Part shown: piece after piece, positions 19,308 through 30,149 of the stretch | How the letters are laid out: each line of letters starts with the position of its first letter | Position numbering within the stretch: position 1 is the first letter of the stretch | Source: Takakia lepidozioides | Taxonomy: Eukaryota > Streptophyta > Takakiopsida > Takakiales > Takakiaceae | Reading direction: 5' to 3' | NCBI GenBank assembly: GCA_030704615.1 | Contig: CM060734.1 | Coordinates: 37,962,042-38,022,041, forward strand | Length of the DNA: 60,000 nt | The notes under the pieces: generated by a model | Databases searched by the model: none | Told to the model about the DNA's origin: nothing | Seen by the model: the letters and a program-made list of their open reading frames with translations, nothing else | Made by a program: the position numbers and the translations under genes

Positions 19308-19867
19308 TCATTTTAGATTAATAGTGTCTTGAATGCACACGCTTGAGACCTGTGGGCCCCGCCAGGTCCAAACAAGGGGTGACCCCACCATGGCCAGGTC
19401 CACGCACTAGGGTCTACCGCTAAAGTCCCTAGGGTCTGCCGCTTCTTATCAGGGCACAACCATAGAGGGTCTGCTGCCTTTATCCGGACTTAGAAATTTT
19501 TAGAGATTTTATGAGTTTTCCAAACTTCAAAAAAGATGCTTAGAAATATCTCGACGTAACCATGCTATCGTTTGAAACCACGATCACCCCACTTAAAAGG
19601 GCATACTTAACCACCAGCACTTTCTCACCAGCATTCAAAAAAATTATTTGTTTATTCTATATTTCGACATGGATTCGCGTATGCACCTAAGGAGAGGCCC
19701 TCCGGCAGGTGTGCGGGTCTGCCAAGTGGTGCATGAGGAGACCGTCCATGCTGCAGAACATCCCTGCAGACCCATGGGCCCAGTGGGGGTGGGGGTTACC
19801 CTCTCCTTTTTGCGGCCCCACCACTTGTGGGCCCGTTATGCACTCAAGACGCTATTAATCTAAAATG
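19308..19867. mobile_element. MITE-like element with 30-bp terminal inverted repeats
   Basis: TCATTTTAGATTAATAG at 19308 is repeated in reverse complement at the right end (19867). The inverted repeat extends to about 30 bases with two mismatches. The inside is non-coding and contains GTGGGCCC-type repeats near both ends. A clear target-site duplication was not found, so the superfamily is undetermined. Confidence 0.6.
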
Positions 19868-20125
19868 ACAGGCGAATTGAGATGGGCAGGGCTCAGTACA
19901 TAGCATCCAACACTTATTAATTACAGACTACATAGCATCAAACACTTATTAATGGCAGACTCCAAGTCTGTACTTGTACAGACTTCAAGGCGACCAAAGA
20001 AAGGTCAGGTCATCGATTCTCGTGACCACACCGCCACTTCCCAAGTTCGTGTGCCTTCGAGGGCCACCTGGCACACCCAGCCAGGTGGCAGGCGAGCCGC
20101 ATGTACATAATGCTAATTGATCGTA

Positions 20126-20503
20126 AAAACCTTCAGATTTTTTGGCTTTGTTAAAATTAGGGCTTCCCTGACAGGAATTTTCCCTCGCACGTGATTTTTG
20201 CCCCGGGACGGGGGCTGTAATCCCAGATTATGGAATCTGTCCCTTGGCAGGCTGGCATATTTTATGGATCTATTACTCTTAATATTGGGCAAACGATTTT
20301 CAAACTTGGGCAGCGAGCTACAATGACGTGACAATGAAACCCTAGTGGCAACACAGAGGAGAAACGGGCACTGTCGAAATCGGGCAGCTTCGTTTCTTAC
20401 GAAAGGTAAAGCCCTCGCCCTTGGACTTTCCTGGATTTTCGACCCCTGCCCTCGGGACAGGCGCCTCAAATCCAGGAAAGTCCTCGGCCGAGGGCTTTAC
20501 CTC
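20126..20503 (-). repeat. Dispersed repeat, inverted copy at 45430-45785
   Basis: The whole segment, from the fold-back to the AAAAACCTTCAGATTTTTTGG end, is found in reverse orientation at 45430-45785 with high similarity. One end of each copy is a hairpin with the same arm sequence. This suggests one short element family, but terminal repeats and target duplications are not evident. Confidence 0.75.
20405..20501. repeat. Fold-back with 34-bp arms
   Basis: Arms 20405-20438 and 20468-20501 pair at 31 of 34 positions around a 29-nt loop. The arm begins GGTAAAGCCCTCG. The same arm is perfectly paired at 45437-45513. Confidence 0.85.
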
Positions 20504-20509
20504 TTACGT

Positions 20510-21985
20510 ACAAATCTGTCAAGATGTTGTACGCTCGTCGCTGATGATCCGAGGCTGGAGCCTGGGACTGAACATCGCAATCAAGCAGGTAGCCTAGATC
20601 GTATGGGGATAGCACTGCAACTGTCAACTAGATTCTAGAAGGTGTGAATTCCTGCTTCAACTAGATTCTAGAAGGTGTGAAGTCCTTTGCAGGAATTGGT
20701 ACGATGGAGTAAGTACTCATCATGATGATGACATCACCCAACTTCTCGCAGATCAGGAAGGATGGAGACCCCTGCCCGAGGAGCTTCCCCAACTTGGACT
20801 ATGTCGCTGGTAAGGAAAGGACACGGGACATGGACGGTGGAGTATGTTCAATATGAAACAATCTACACTAATTATGTGTAGAAATTCACCTGTAGCGTCG
20901 ATCACGGCTAGTCGTCAACTGAGCTAATTCATACATACATGTAACAGATCACTCTTTCCGAAGTTGTTCGTCACCTGTATCTGGATGTAGTAAGCTAGTA
21001 TTTATCCATTCTTCTAAAGACTCAGTACCGAACAGAAACTGCGAGCAGGCGCACTTGATCACAGTAGTGCAGAAATGATAACAAGCAGATCGACCATGGG
21101 TTTCCAGTTTCCACATATAATGGGCATTTGCCTCAAAAAGCGCAAACCAAAATAGCGCTGTTAGCACGTCATCTATGAGACCCCGACCGATTGGCCTCTC
21201 TAGATCTAGGTGGGGATTCGCAGACATTTCATCTCGTGGAATTTTGGGCCTCCAGGTTCTTCTCTCCACATCTCGTGTTGAGGGACCGCAGCTAGATATT
21301 CCGCTTAGCATGTATGTAGGCTACATATGTGGGCCATAGACTTCGTCCGATTAATTCCGTTGTCCCAGATTTCCATTGTGCAGTAGAGGATCCGACTAGC
21401 CTACTGGTTTGCCATCATGCAACGATCCACAGTATTAACATTGGTGGAAATTCTTAAAAGGGTGGTAACTCTAGGGCCAAGGCTCACACTATTGTTGTCT
21501 GCACGCTTCTGACTTGAAGGAAGCCAGGGTGCCAAAAATCGAATATCCGAGGTATCTTGTTTGCTACCCTCCTTTTTACTGAGAAATGAGTTCTCACTTT
21601 CGAAAAGCCTGTCACACCACCCACGACACTGCAACACTATGGCAACTATTTATGCAGCTTGTCAGGTTCCCATGTGCCTTTTCATGAAACTTTCCAACGA
21701 CGCGTCACCGCACTCTCAACCCAACAGTATCCCCACACACCTTTTAACTTATACCAATCTGCAAAAAGGAAAATTGTCATAAGTGCCCTGCAAAATGAGA
21801 TGTACTACGGAAAGGTCTGGCAGATGACATTCTGCCCGGTTCTCTGCCCGCTCGAAACTGTTGGGTCGCCCGAGAATCCGATGTGTAAGTTCAAGGCATT
21901 CTTATTCATTCATGTACTATATTCTCTCTCTCTCGCTGAGTCCAGCTGATGTCTTTGTTGATCTCTGGATTCGTGGGCCACAGCA
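20510..21985. other. Intergenic, upstream of the polyphenol oxidase gene
   Basis: A 33-bp tandem duplication (CAACTAGATTCTAGAAGGTG...) lies at about 20624-20690. An open frame on the minus strand at 20949-21311 (120 codons) has no recognised motif and is not called. A CT-rich stretch at 21919-21936 lies 50-70 bases before the polyphenol oxidase start and may belong to its promoter or 5' UTR. Confidence 0.4.
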
Positions 21986-24900
21986 ATGGGTAGGGAAGGA
22001 CTGCATCCAGGATGTGGATTGGGCACACAGAAACTGTTGTGGGCGATTATGCTAGTTTCGTGTTGTAGGAAGATACACATTGTGCATGCCGCTCCGGTGC
22101 GCATGGACTTGACCAGGTGCGACCCTGTATTTGTCGATGAGGTTCCACTAGACTGCTGCTTTCTGCCCCACAAGAGACCCGAAATCAACTTCCAATTCAA
22201 CACAGACTTGCCTATGCGGGTAAGGCGATCCCTACACAACGTGGATCAGGCGTACATAGAGAAGCTCAATCGCGCATATGAACTGATGAAAGCGCTTCCA
22301 GATGATGACCCCCGATCGTTCCTTCGTCAGTCCAACACTCACTGTGCCTACTGTACAGGAGTCTACAGGCAAGCATTCTTTAAAGTTCGCCCTGGCAGTA
22401 GTTTTTCTCCCTCAATTTATTCAACACGTTTCTCTGAATCACTTGTCTCGACCCTGATAGTTAATCTCAGGTGTCGAGTCCCACTCTTCTATCCTAATGT
22501 TGGCGCAATCTCGTGAACAGGTTGATCTCTTATAATCCCAGTACAAAGTACATCATATTGGAAAGGATGAGGAAGCCGAAAGAACCGCTATGTCTATGTG
22601 TTCCCTATCCTACTAGGTTTCTAGTTTTATCTCCTGAAATTTCATTTGACAATTTTTGAATGTTTCGTTCGGAGCATGAATTGATTCAAATACATGTAGG
22701 GACATATTCGTCTTCATGGGCTTTCCTTCTTCGTACGTCTGCTTTTCGTCTAGAACGTGCTTTCTCACTTGATCAGTGACACCCATGATCCGGATCTACT
22801 TAAACAAGACCAGGACGTCCGTGTGATGTGATACCTTCATTGAACTAGATATGTCCCCTACATGTACAGCGCACATTTTTCTTTAGCCCGCAGGGGAAAG
22901 AAGAGATTTACTCAATAGAACCAAGAACCCTCCCAGGAGGAAGAAATAAGTAGGAGGCATGAACATGCCACTTTTAACCTACCAAGCTCCAATTGCTAAA
23001 GAGATTGTGAGAGGCCCAACAGACAATGAATATAGCGCACAATTTTATCTCCTTCATGGGTCAAACTTTTTCGTAGTTTTATCCTCAGGTGCATACGTGC
23101 ATACATGTACACATCACAAAGTTGGTGGAACTCCCCATTCTCCTGTCCCCTCTTACTGACTCAATTGTAAACATGTTAGCAATGAGGAATGAAACTGCAG
23201 ATTTGAAGCAGATAACTTTGAATTATCTAACACTGGATCCGACTCTTTGTATCCCAGACAAGTGAACTCCACGGAGACGTTGGAAGTGCACTTCAACTGG
23301 CTGACGATACCCTTCCATCGCTGGTACGTGTATTTTCATGAGCGCATACTCGCAACGCTGCTGGGTGACGACACCTTCGCGCTGCCCTTTTGGCATTGGG
23401 ACAACCAAGCCGACGTCGACCCGCCGTCCAACATGCTCCCCTCGATGTACGTCGACCGCCGAAACCTCGGGCTGTACGACGAGAAACGCAACCCGGCCCA
23501 TCAGCCCCCCGCTATTGTCGACTTCACCTACGCTGTTGAGACCGCCGGGGCCGCAGTCGCCAGCCCGGAGGACCAGCGAGCGATCAATAGAAACGTGCTT
23601 TACACCTCCTTAGTAGGCGCTTCTACCCCACTCCTGTTTCTGGGGCCACCTGTCCGCGGCGGCGAGACCCCAGTAATGGGCCCTTCCAGCTTCGACTTTC
23701 ACCCCCACGGCAGCATCCACTATTGGATAGGTTCTTTACCAAACATTTCAGTCGTTACTTGCAAACAATCTATTCTTTTGCTTCTAATTTAACATCTACA
23801 CTATTTGAGAGTTTGAGTTGCGGCAACAACCTCTGCAGCTTGTACTCTGGAAGCCTCTGCTTTTGTGAGGTGAGTCTCCAAGGCGTCAAATGCTATAAAC
23901 GTCTAAAGGAGAATTGTTGTTGGAAGGCGCCCATGCAATTTGTTTCGAGATCCTAGATATTCAAAGTAACCTCTTCCTAGTTCCCCTTCCTAATCCCCTT
24001 CCTAAATGCCGTGAGGTGAGGGTGGTCACAGTACGAGGATATAGTGCAATCTGTTTCCGTGTACACTTGGGTGCAGGAGATGCAGAGAGGGACCAATTTC
24101 AGGACATGGGCGCATGCTCCACGTCAGCAAGAGATCCCCTTTTCTTTGTACATCACACCAATGTGGACCGTCTGTGGGATCTCTGGAAGAACCTGCCAGG
24201 AGGTCAACGTGGCGACTTTATTGACCCCGACTGGCTCAATTCGGAGTTTGTCTTCTACAATGAAAACGCCGATCTTGTTCGTGTGAAGGTTGGTTTTCCT
24301 CCTTCCCTCTCTGGAACAGTTATACATGCACCGTCTATAAAGGAACAATCTTGGTCTAAATTTGGAAGGGTCCACTGACCGTGAAGACACTTGCTGATGT
24401 CTACAGGTAGCAGACTCTCTTGATATGGAAAAATTTCGCTACAAGTACGAAGAGGTAGAGAATGACTGGCTCCGGTTCAATTCTACCCGTCTGAGCACCA
24501 AGCCAGCTCCAGTTTCAGTGTCTTCAGATGGTGCTCCGGAGTTCTTGGAGCAACTCATGAGCGGCATAGCCAAGCTTGTAAAGTTCATCGTGCCTTCATG
24601 GCAGACAGAGCGGATTGCCACACGAGGACCAGAAAATTTGCATAGTAGAAACATTACTCTTACCGGTGCAGTTTTCCAGGCTCACATCTCAAGGCCAGTG
24701 CCCATTATCATCCAAACCAGGGAGCCTGACGCTTTTGGGTTGCAAGCAGAGGAACCAGAATCTCAAGAAGAGGTCCTTGCCATTGAAGGCATATCAGGTG
24801 AACCAGTAGGGTTTGTCTTGTTTTTGAATTTGCCGGAGGCGGATGAGCATACACCCTGGAGTTGTACAGAATATGCAGGCGCTTTCTATCCCTATCCGAC

Positions 24901-25078
24901 TACTGGAAATGCCCTAGCACACACTCGTATTCGTGATCATTCTTTCAAGGTAGGTATTAGCTCAAAGCTGAAGCAGCTTGGTCTTGAGAAGGAGCCGAGC
25001 ATTCTGGTCAGTCTTGTGCCCAGAAGCAAGAATACTACCATTACCATTGAAACCATCCGGATTGAGCTTGCCCAATAA
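21986..25078 (+). CDS. PPO: Polyphenol oxidase (tyrosinase-type), four exons, 579 residues
   Basis: Exons 21986-22368, 23258-23730, 24077-24288 and 24407-25078 join in frame (1740 nt with stop). The product oxidises o-diphenols to quinones with a binuclear copper site. CuA histidines lie in HCAYC, EVHFNW and FHRWY; CuB histidines lie in HPHGSIHYW and FFVHHTNVDRLW. A DWL domain follows (DPDWLNSEFVFYN, VRVKVADSLD), then a C-terminal shielding domain ending IRIELAQ. The chosen ATG gives LLWAIMLVSCC near the N-terminus, a possible signal peptide before AAPV, and no plastid twin-arginine peptide, suggesting secretory or vacuolar targeting. The first intron is GC-AG; the others are GT-AG. Exon 2 is much richer in GC than the rest. 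All copper ligands are present, so the gene looks functional. The start is the least certain part. Confidence 0.88.
22369..23257 (+). other. GC-AG intron of the polyphenol oxidase gene
   Basis: The donor reads CAG|GCAAGC and the acceptor ATCCCAG|ACAAG. Joining them restores an arginine codon (AG+A) and the continuous family sequence TGVYRQVNSTE. No GT alternative gives the right phase. Confidence 0.75.
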
Positions 25079-25539
25079 CATCACAAAGACTCCTGAATCA
25101 GTAAAAATACCAACCAGCAGTCTGTAGCTCTAGTTGGATATACAGAGGTTGAAGATTTAATGATACCTAGCTGGACATCCTGTCTTTCGTTTTGAGCTGC
25201 CTGCTAACAGTAGATAGTCATCGGAAATTCCCTGATGTGTGTGAGAGGATGTTACTTGGCAGTAAAGATTCTCAAGTGTCAGAAATATACAAGGCAAAGA
25301 GGGTAGAAAATCAGAGTTAAGCCTACGTGCCTATACTGAGTGCAATCTGCAATGGAAAGCATGTGATCATGGCCTGAGAAAGGGGAGACATAGAAGGTGT
25401 TGAAATCAAGACATATCACACACAGCAAGTGGGTCGTGAATGATCATTCCTCCAGCAGCACTTCAGACAGAAATTCCTGAAAATTAATAATTGAGATCAT
25501 ACACTATTTTCTCTTCTGCTGCAACACTATGTGGATTTG
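25079..25539. other. 3' flank of the polyphenol oxidase gene, no other gene seen
   Basis: Non-coding. No AATAAA was seen right after the stop codon; TAAAAAT at about 25102 might serve. Confidence 0.35.
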
Positions 25540-25930
25540 AAATTCTTCTTGAAATCCAGCCCTTCTGGGTATATCTGCACCCATACTCTATCCTTACTCT
25601 TTCAGCTAATTTATCCCTGCCTCTATAATGATTATATCTTGCCTTGCTGCCAGGAGCTAACAGTAACAGGCTAGAGTTATTCTAGCAAACACCCAACCGT
25701 CGACCCAACCCTACCATCCATCCAGTCCAAGGAACTCGACCATGCAGTCAAAAGTGCAATACCGTCAAAATGACACCATGATCTTGACTGAAATTTATTC
25801 TTCCTCCATCCAGTAAGCCAACAATGCATGCAGAGAAAAAGACATTTTAAGCTGATAATGTCAACTTCAAAACTACCATTTGCATTGGACCTTAGAACAG
25901 CAGGCCGTCCATATGACAAAGCATTATAGA
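25540..25930. repeat. Partial copy of the ~590-bp dispersed repeat
   Basis: Landmarks shared with the array at 35331-39600 appear in the same order: ACTCTATCC, CTTTCAGCT, CCTTGCTGC, AGGAGCTAACA, and AAACACCCAAC. It is more diverged than the array copies and lacks the later part. Confidence 0.55.
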
Positions 25931-26099
25931 AATTTAGAACTATCTAGCAATTACTATCTAAGTTAATTGGCGATAGCCTGAATGGACATAACACATAAGC
26001 AACCAATCAGATGTAGTGACTCTTGGAGTCGAATAGGTAAGAGCTTGGGGGGGGGGGGAGAAGAACCACACTTATTATGGTGTCTTTGTGGTTGGGAGG

Positions 26100-26428
26100 A
26101 CCGATCCCGATAAATAAAGTAAATGGTATTTTCTAGTGTCTAGTTCCTATAGCATGGTAGCATAATATGCATCATGGTATCATAGCCTTTGCAAATAAGC
26201 CCCTATGCAAAATAGGATAGACAATCAAAGAAAAATTATATGAAGGATTAAAAGTAAAAGTAAAATCTACTATAACTTCCACTTCAATGGATAGTCGTCT
26301 CATTGATAAATTCGATGGAGATAACTTCCATACATGGAAGATCAAAATTAAGATGTTATTGAGAAGGGAAAAGGTCTGGACCATCGTGGATGGATCAGAG
26401 CTTAGGCCAACTCAAATATCATCAATAT
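26100..26428 (+). mobile_element. Ty1/copia 5' remnant: LTR end, primer-binding site and Gag start
   Basis: TGGTATCATAGCC at 26175-26187 is one base from the usual initiator-tRNA-Met primer site of copia elements and follows an LTR-like ATGCATCA end. A Gag start follows at 26287 (MDSRLIDKFDGDNFHTWKIK), typical of copia Gag (DUF4219/UBN2 type), and is cut off after about 45 codons by another repeat at 26431. Nothing of copia pol remains. Confidence 0.75.
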
Positions 26429-26430
26429 TC

Positions 26431-27002
26431 TGTCGTGCACCTAAGCATCGTGCCACAACATACATCGATGTCCACACACATTCTAAGCACACAATCCTAG
26501 AAAGCTATGCCACAATAGATAAGAGATGAGAAATGAGAGAAGTGAAAGACAATGAAATCTCTCTAAGCATGAAGCAATCACACTAAGAACAAGCCCTAGT
26601 CCTTCCAAGTGAAATCCACTCTGTCACACAAACTAAGTCAAGCCAAGGGCACCTTTGCTAAAGGAATCCACCCTACAAAGCCCTCAACACACTCCCTCTC
26701 AATACCTAGAGCTATGGAGGTGAGAGGCGCTCATGGAGGATCAACTACAAGAAGATGAGCCTCCTCAACCCTCACAAGGGGAAAACCATCCCCATGTCCC
26801 AAGTGAGGCTTGACACCTCACTTGGCATAAGACCAAATGAAGTCCCAACACACAAAATATGAATATAAATATTCAAAATGTTCTAATTAACAAGAAGTAG
26901 GTAATTTTAGTTAACCATGACTAAAACCATGACAGCTGTCGTGCACCGAAGCATCGTGCCACAACATACATCGTTGTTCACACACATTGTAAGAGAAAAC
27001 TA
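26431..27002. repeat. ~65-bp direct repeats flanking ~440 bp (possible LTR or TRIM remnant)
   Basis: TGTCGTGCACC followed by AAGCATCGTGCCACAACA occurs at 26431 and again at 26937. Similarity continues for about 65 bases. The interior has a palindromic AAGTGAGGCTTGACACCTCACTT core at 26800-26822 and no coding sequence. Confidence 0.5.
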
Positions 27003-27400
27003 TGCCACAAACGCCCCCCTAGCTGGTGATTAGGTCCCTCTAACACCGGATAGCTAACAAGTATCCATCCCAATAAGATCATCGCTAGGTCTTCATGAAT
27101 CGCACATGTCCCAATTTTCTAAAGTCTATGGATCAAGAGGTCGGGTGCAAAGAGAGCCCCGTCGTTAGTCGTCTACTTGCAATCCATGATCTTCAATCGA
27201 GTATCCATAGCGTTGAGCTGGGGTCACCAGCTAGACCTTGGATCACTTGTCAACCTCCTCAGTGTTATGTCCACTACCTCTTACCAAGACATTGTGGACA
27301 CAACCATTCGCCGCTAGAAACCTCCTCAAGTGGTGGTATTAAGCATCTCATGTGTCACTCCCTTGAGCATTTATCACACACCAACATGGTTGCGTCACCA

Positions 27401-28282
27401 CTAGCATGCCCACATAACATGCAATGCAACCATGCAGGGGTCTATCCTCCCATCCACATATGGAAGGTGACACGGTGCACAATTGCGCACATGGTTCTTC
27501 CATACCATGCCATCTCGACCCTCCAAAATCAACACTCCTAAAGGCAACACCTCTCGTACCCGTAAAATCACACGCCCCGCTCTGACATCCAAGGTCGTAG
27601 GTGTTGTCTACTGCAGATACACATAGTCCCCAGGGCTAAATCTCCGAACCCCCTGTTGATATCCTCCTCCACGTATAGTGGCATGCATACCTCAATGTGT
27701 CTCGGTGTTGGGAAATAACAATGTTCTCAAAAGCCATAGGCATGACTCTCTTGAACAATTCTGCTCATTGGTCACATGTCTGTGTCCATATATCCGGATC
27801 ATTAAGGTTGAGGACTACTGCGGCCTCCTGCGAATGGATGCAGGCAAATCTGGCTCTCGGCCAAAGAGAAGGAAATAAGGCGAGAATGATGCAAGAGCAA
27901 GATTGTGTCCCAGGTTTTCAGTGATGGATTTATGGAGGGACACCATATATGTATAGTATTCAAGCTGTTGGTGCGAGATGGACTCAAACAAGCGGGTCTC
28001 TATGGCGGTAATGTCGTCGTGCAGACCGGTCTTGATGGAAATTAAGTGTGCAGCAAGCTTTTTATCAATTTCAACCATCCAGTCTGTAGGTCCTACCGAA
28101 CGTTTTGGGGTGGGTTGGATGGTAATCGTTTCCACAGTATCCAAAAGAGCGTGATTGATGTTGTCCACTAGCATTCTATCCAACAGCTCTTGTGTTGGTG
28201 GTGTGTTGTCATGGAGACTATTCATGTGCGGGGAGAAGGTGATGAACCTGCCATGCATGCATGGTGATGTGTGGTGCTCCAC
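27401..28282 (-). pseudogene. Chimeric gypsy integrase fragment
   Basis: On the minus strand the end of an integrase core (ALASFSPYFLLFGREPDLP, near 27870-27900) is followed by its C-terminal region (RRFSPGDYVYLQ, then TTLDVRAGRVILRVREVL and NCAPCHLPYVDG, to 27401), broken by stops. Upstream of the core end the frame reads an unrelated helical sequence instead of the expected DDE residues. The fragment is therefore a join of integrase with something else. Not functional. Confidence 0.6.
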
Positions 28283-28945
28283 ACCATTGGATGTAAATAG
28301 TAGGATTTTTGCATGTAATATGCATCATCCCGATGTGCTTTATTGTCTCAGGTGGCAGCATCTTGCAGAAGTACGAGTTGGTGATGTCACTTTGGCCGAT
28401 CAGATTGTATAGCTCGCTTAGGATATCTGCCTGTGTGTGGATCAAACTCAAGTTTTTGACTACAATGGTAAGGGCATCCCCCACTGCAATGGCCTCCTTG
28501 TCCGTTATTTTGGCTTCTGACCTGGTCTTCTTTTGGATCCTCACTTGAGGCTTGATGAGGACGTTATCGATCCTGACTCCAAAGTCCATGATACGGGTAC
28601 GTATATCCTCTATGGCAAGATTAAGAAAGCCAAATGTAGTCTCTGGATTGGGCTTGTAGACATGTAAGATCATGAAATTGTCTCCGTGGTCAAAACCCTC
28701 TGTAATAAAGTGCATAGCGAGTTGGGTACCCACTGTGCCTTATAGAATGTCGTCGGTAAAGTAGAGGGAGGGCCGATCGGAGGATGCAAGGAGGTCATAT
28801 GATTTTTCAACTTTAGGATTTCATTGGGCCCCAGAGTCTGCAAAGGCATACAAAGGAACTCATTCGGCCCAACTTTCAAGCGGCACACATTAAAATCTGT
28901 GTGTAGTGGAGGTCGGCCACCAAAGCAACAGATCTGAGATGGCAT
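28283..28945 (-). other. Unrecognised minus-strand coding-like frames
   Basis: Frames at 28218-28733 and 28670-28945 are fairly long for the region and lie upstream of the integrase fragment on the same strand. Sequences such as GFLNLAIEDIRTRIMDFGV and VVKNLSLIHTQADILSELYN look like a helical soluble protein. No motif identified. Possibly part of the same degraded element. Confidence 0.3.
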
Positions 28946-29087
28946 TCATGTCAATCAGCTTGTGGTGGTTATCTTCGGGAGCTGCAACTGAAGAAGATAC
29001 CTTCTCACTACTTTTGTTTTCTATTGTGTTAGCGGCTGCTAACATGAGTAGATGTGTCGCTCACACGGAGACAATGGATGCTACGCA

Positions 29088-29740
29088 AGTCTGTGCCGAC
29101 TTGCCAATATGTTATTTGGATTGTGTCTTGCTAATTTACGTCCATTAGTCTGTGCGGACTTCCATCTACGGCTCAATGCCTGCGAAGTACAGATAGGGAA
29201 GTCTGTGCCGACTTGCAAATGTGTTATTCCGATTATGTGCCCAGTAACCTCAGTAAGTCTGTGCTGACTTCCCATCTCAGGCTCCATGCCTGAGATGTAC
29301 AGACATAGAAGTTTGTGCCGACTCGCCAATGTGTTACTCCGATTCTGTGCCCAGCAACCTCAGCAAGTCTGTACCGACTTCCCATCTCCGGCTCCATGCC
29401 TCCGAAGAACAGACAGGGAAGTCTGTGGCGATTTATCAATGTGTTATTCCGATTTTGTGTCCAGCAACCTCAACAAGTCAGTGCCGACTTCCCATCTCCA
29501 GCTCCATGCCTCCGGAGTACAGACAGGGAAGTTACCAATGTGTTATTCCGATTCTGTGCCTAGCTACCTCAGTAAGTCTATAACGACTGCCCATCTCCAT
29601 CTCTATTACTGCGGAGTCCACACTAGGAAGTCTTTGTATAGGAGTTTGTTGGCCCCACCAAGTTTGTACCGACTTTTCATCTGTGGCTGTATGCAAGTAG
29701 AGTCGACAATGGGAAGTCTATGGCGAATTTGTCTGTGCTG
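29088..29740. repeat. ~110-bp tandem repeats, probable CACTA subterminal array
   Basis: About five to six copies of a ~110-bp unit carry AAGTCTGTGCCGACTT twice per unit, with GTGTTATTCCGATT and CCATCTCCGGCTCCATGCC between. Substitutions and small deletions separate the copies. Such arrays near CACTA ends bind the element's accessory protein in the maize Spm case; here that role is inference. Confidence 0.75.
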
Positions 29741-30149
29741 ACTTATGATGTGTCCCTTGTTTCCCTTCATGTTCCACCTTTCTCTCTTACTAGGGGGGGA
29801 AATAGCTTGCAGCCTAATATATTTTCTAATGTATTCCAGAGATTTTATAAGTACTTTTCTTTGTTTCAGGGACTCAGTTTGAAGGAGGACGCAGATATGC
29901 CCAATGTGAATATGTCGAAATCAATACATGCGAGCAGCCGAGCTGGCAAGCAGGAGTGGTTCGATGAAGTCCGACTTGTACACGACAACACGACATAATA
30001 TCACACGTGCGCTTCTCTAGACATCCGGGTACTGTTTGTTCTTAGATGGGGGCAGAAAATGCGTTGGACGTCCCAGCCGGGAGGAATTGCTGGTACGCGC
30101 GGCATCAAGGTCAAGTGACCCAAGAAAATGGCTGAGGATCTGAAGACAT

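Noticed and set aside
20949-21311. Minus-strand 120-codon frame
   Set aside because: No motif, no splice or homology support, and no second copy.
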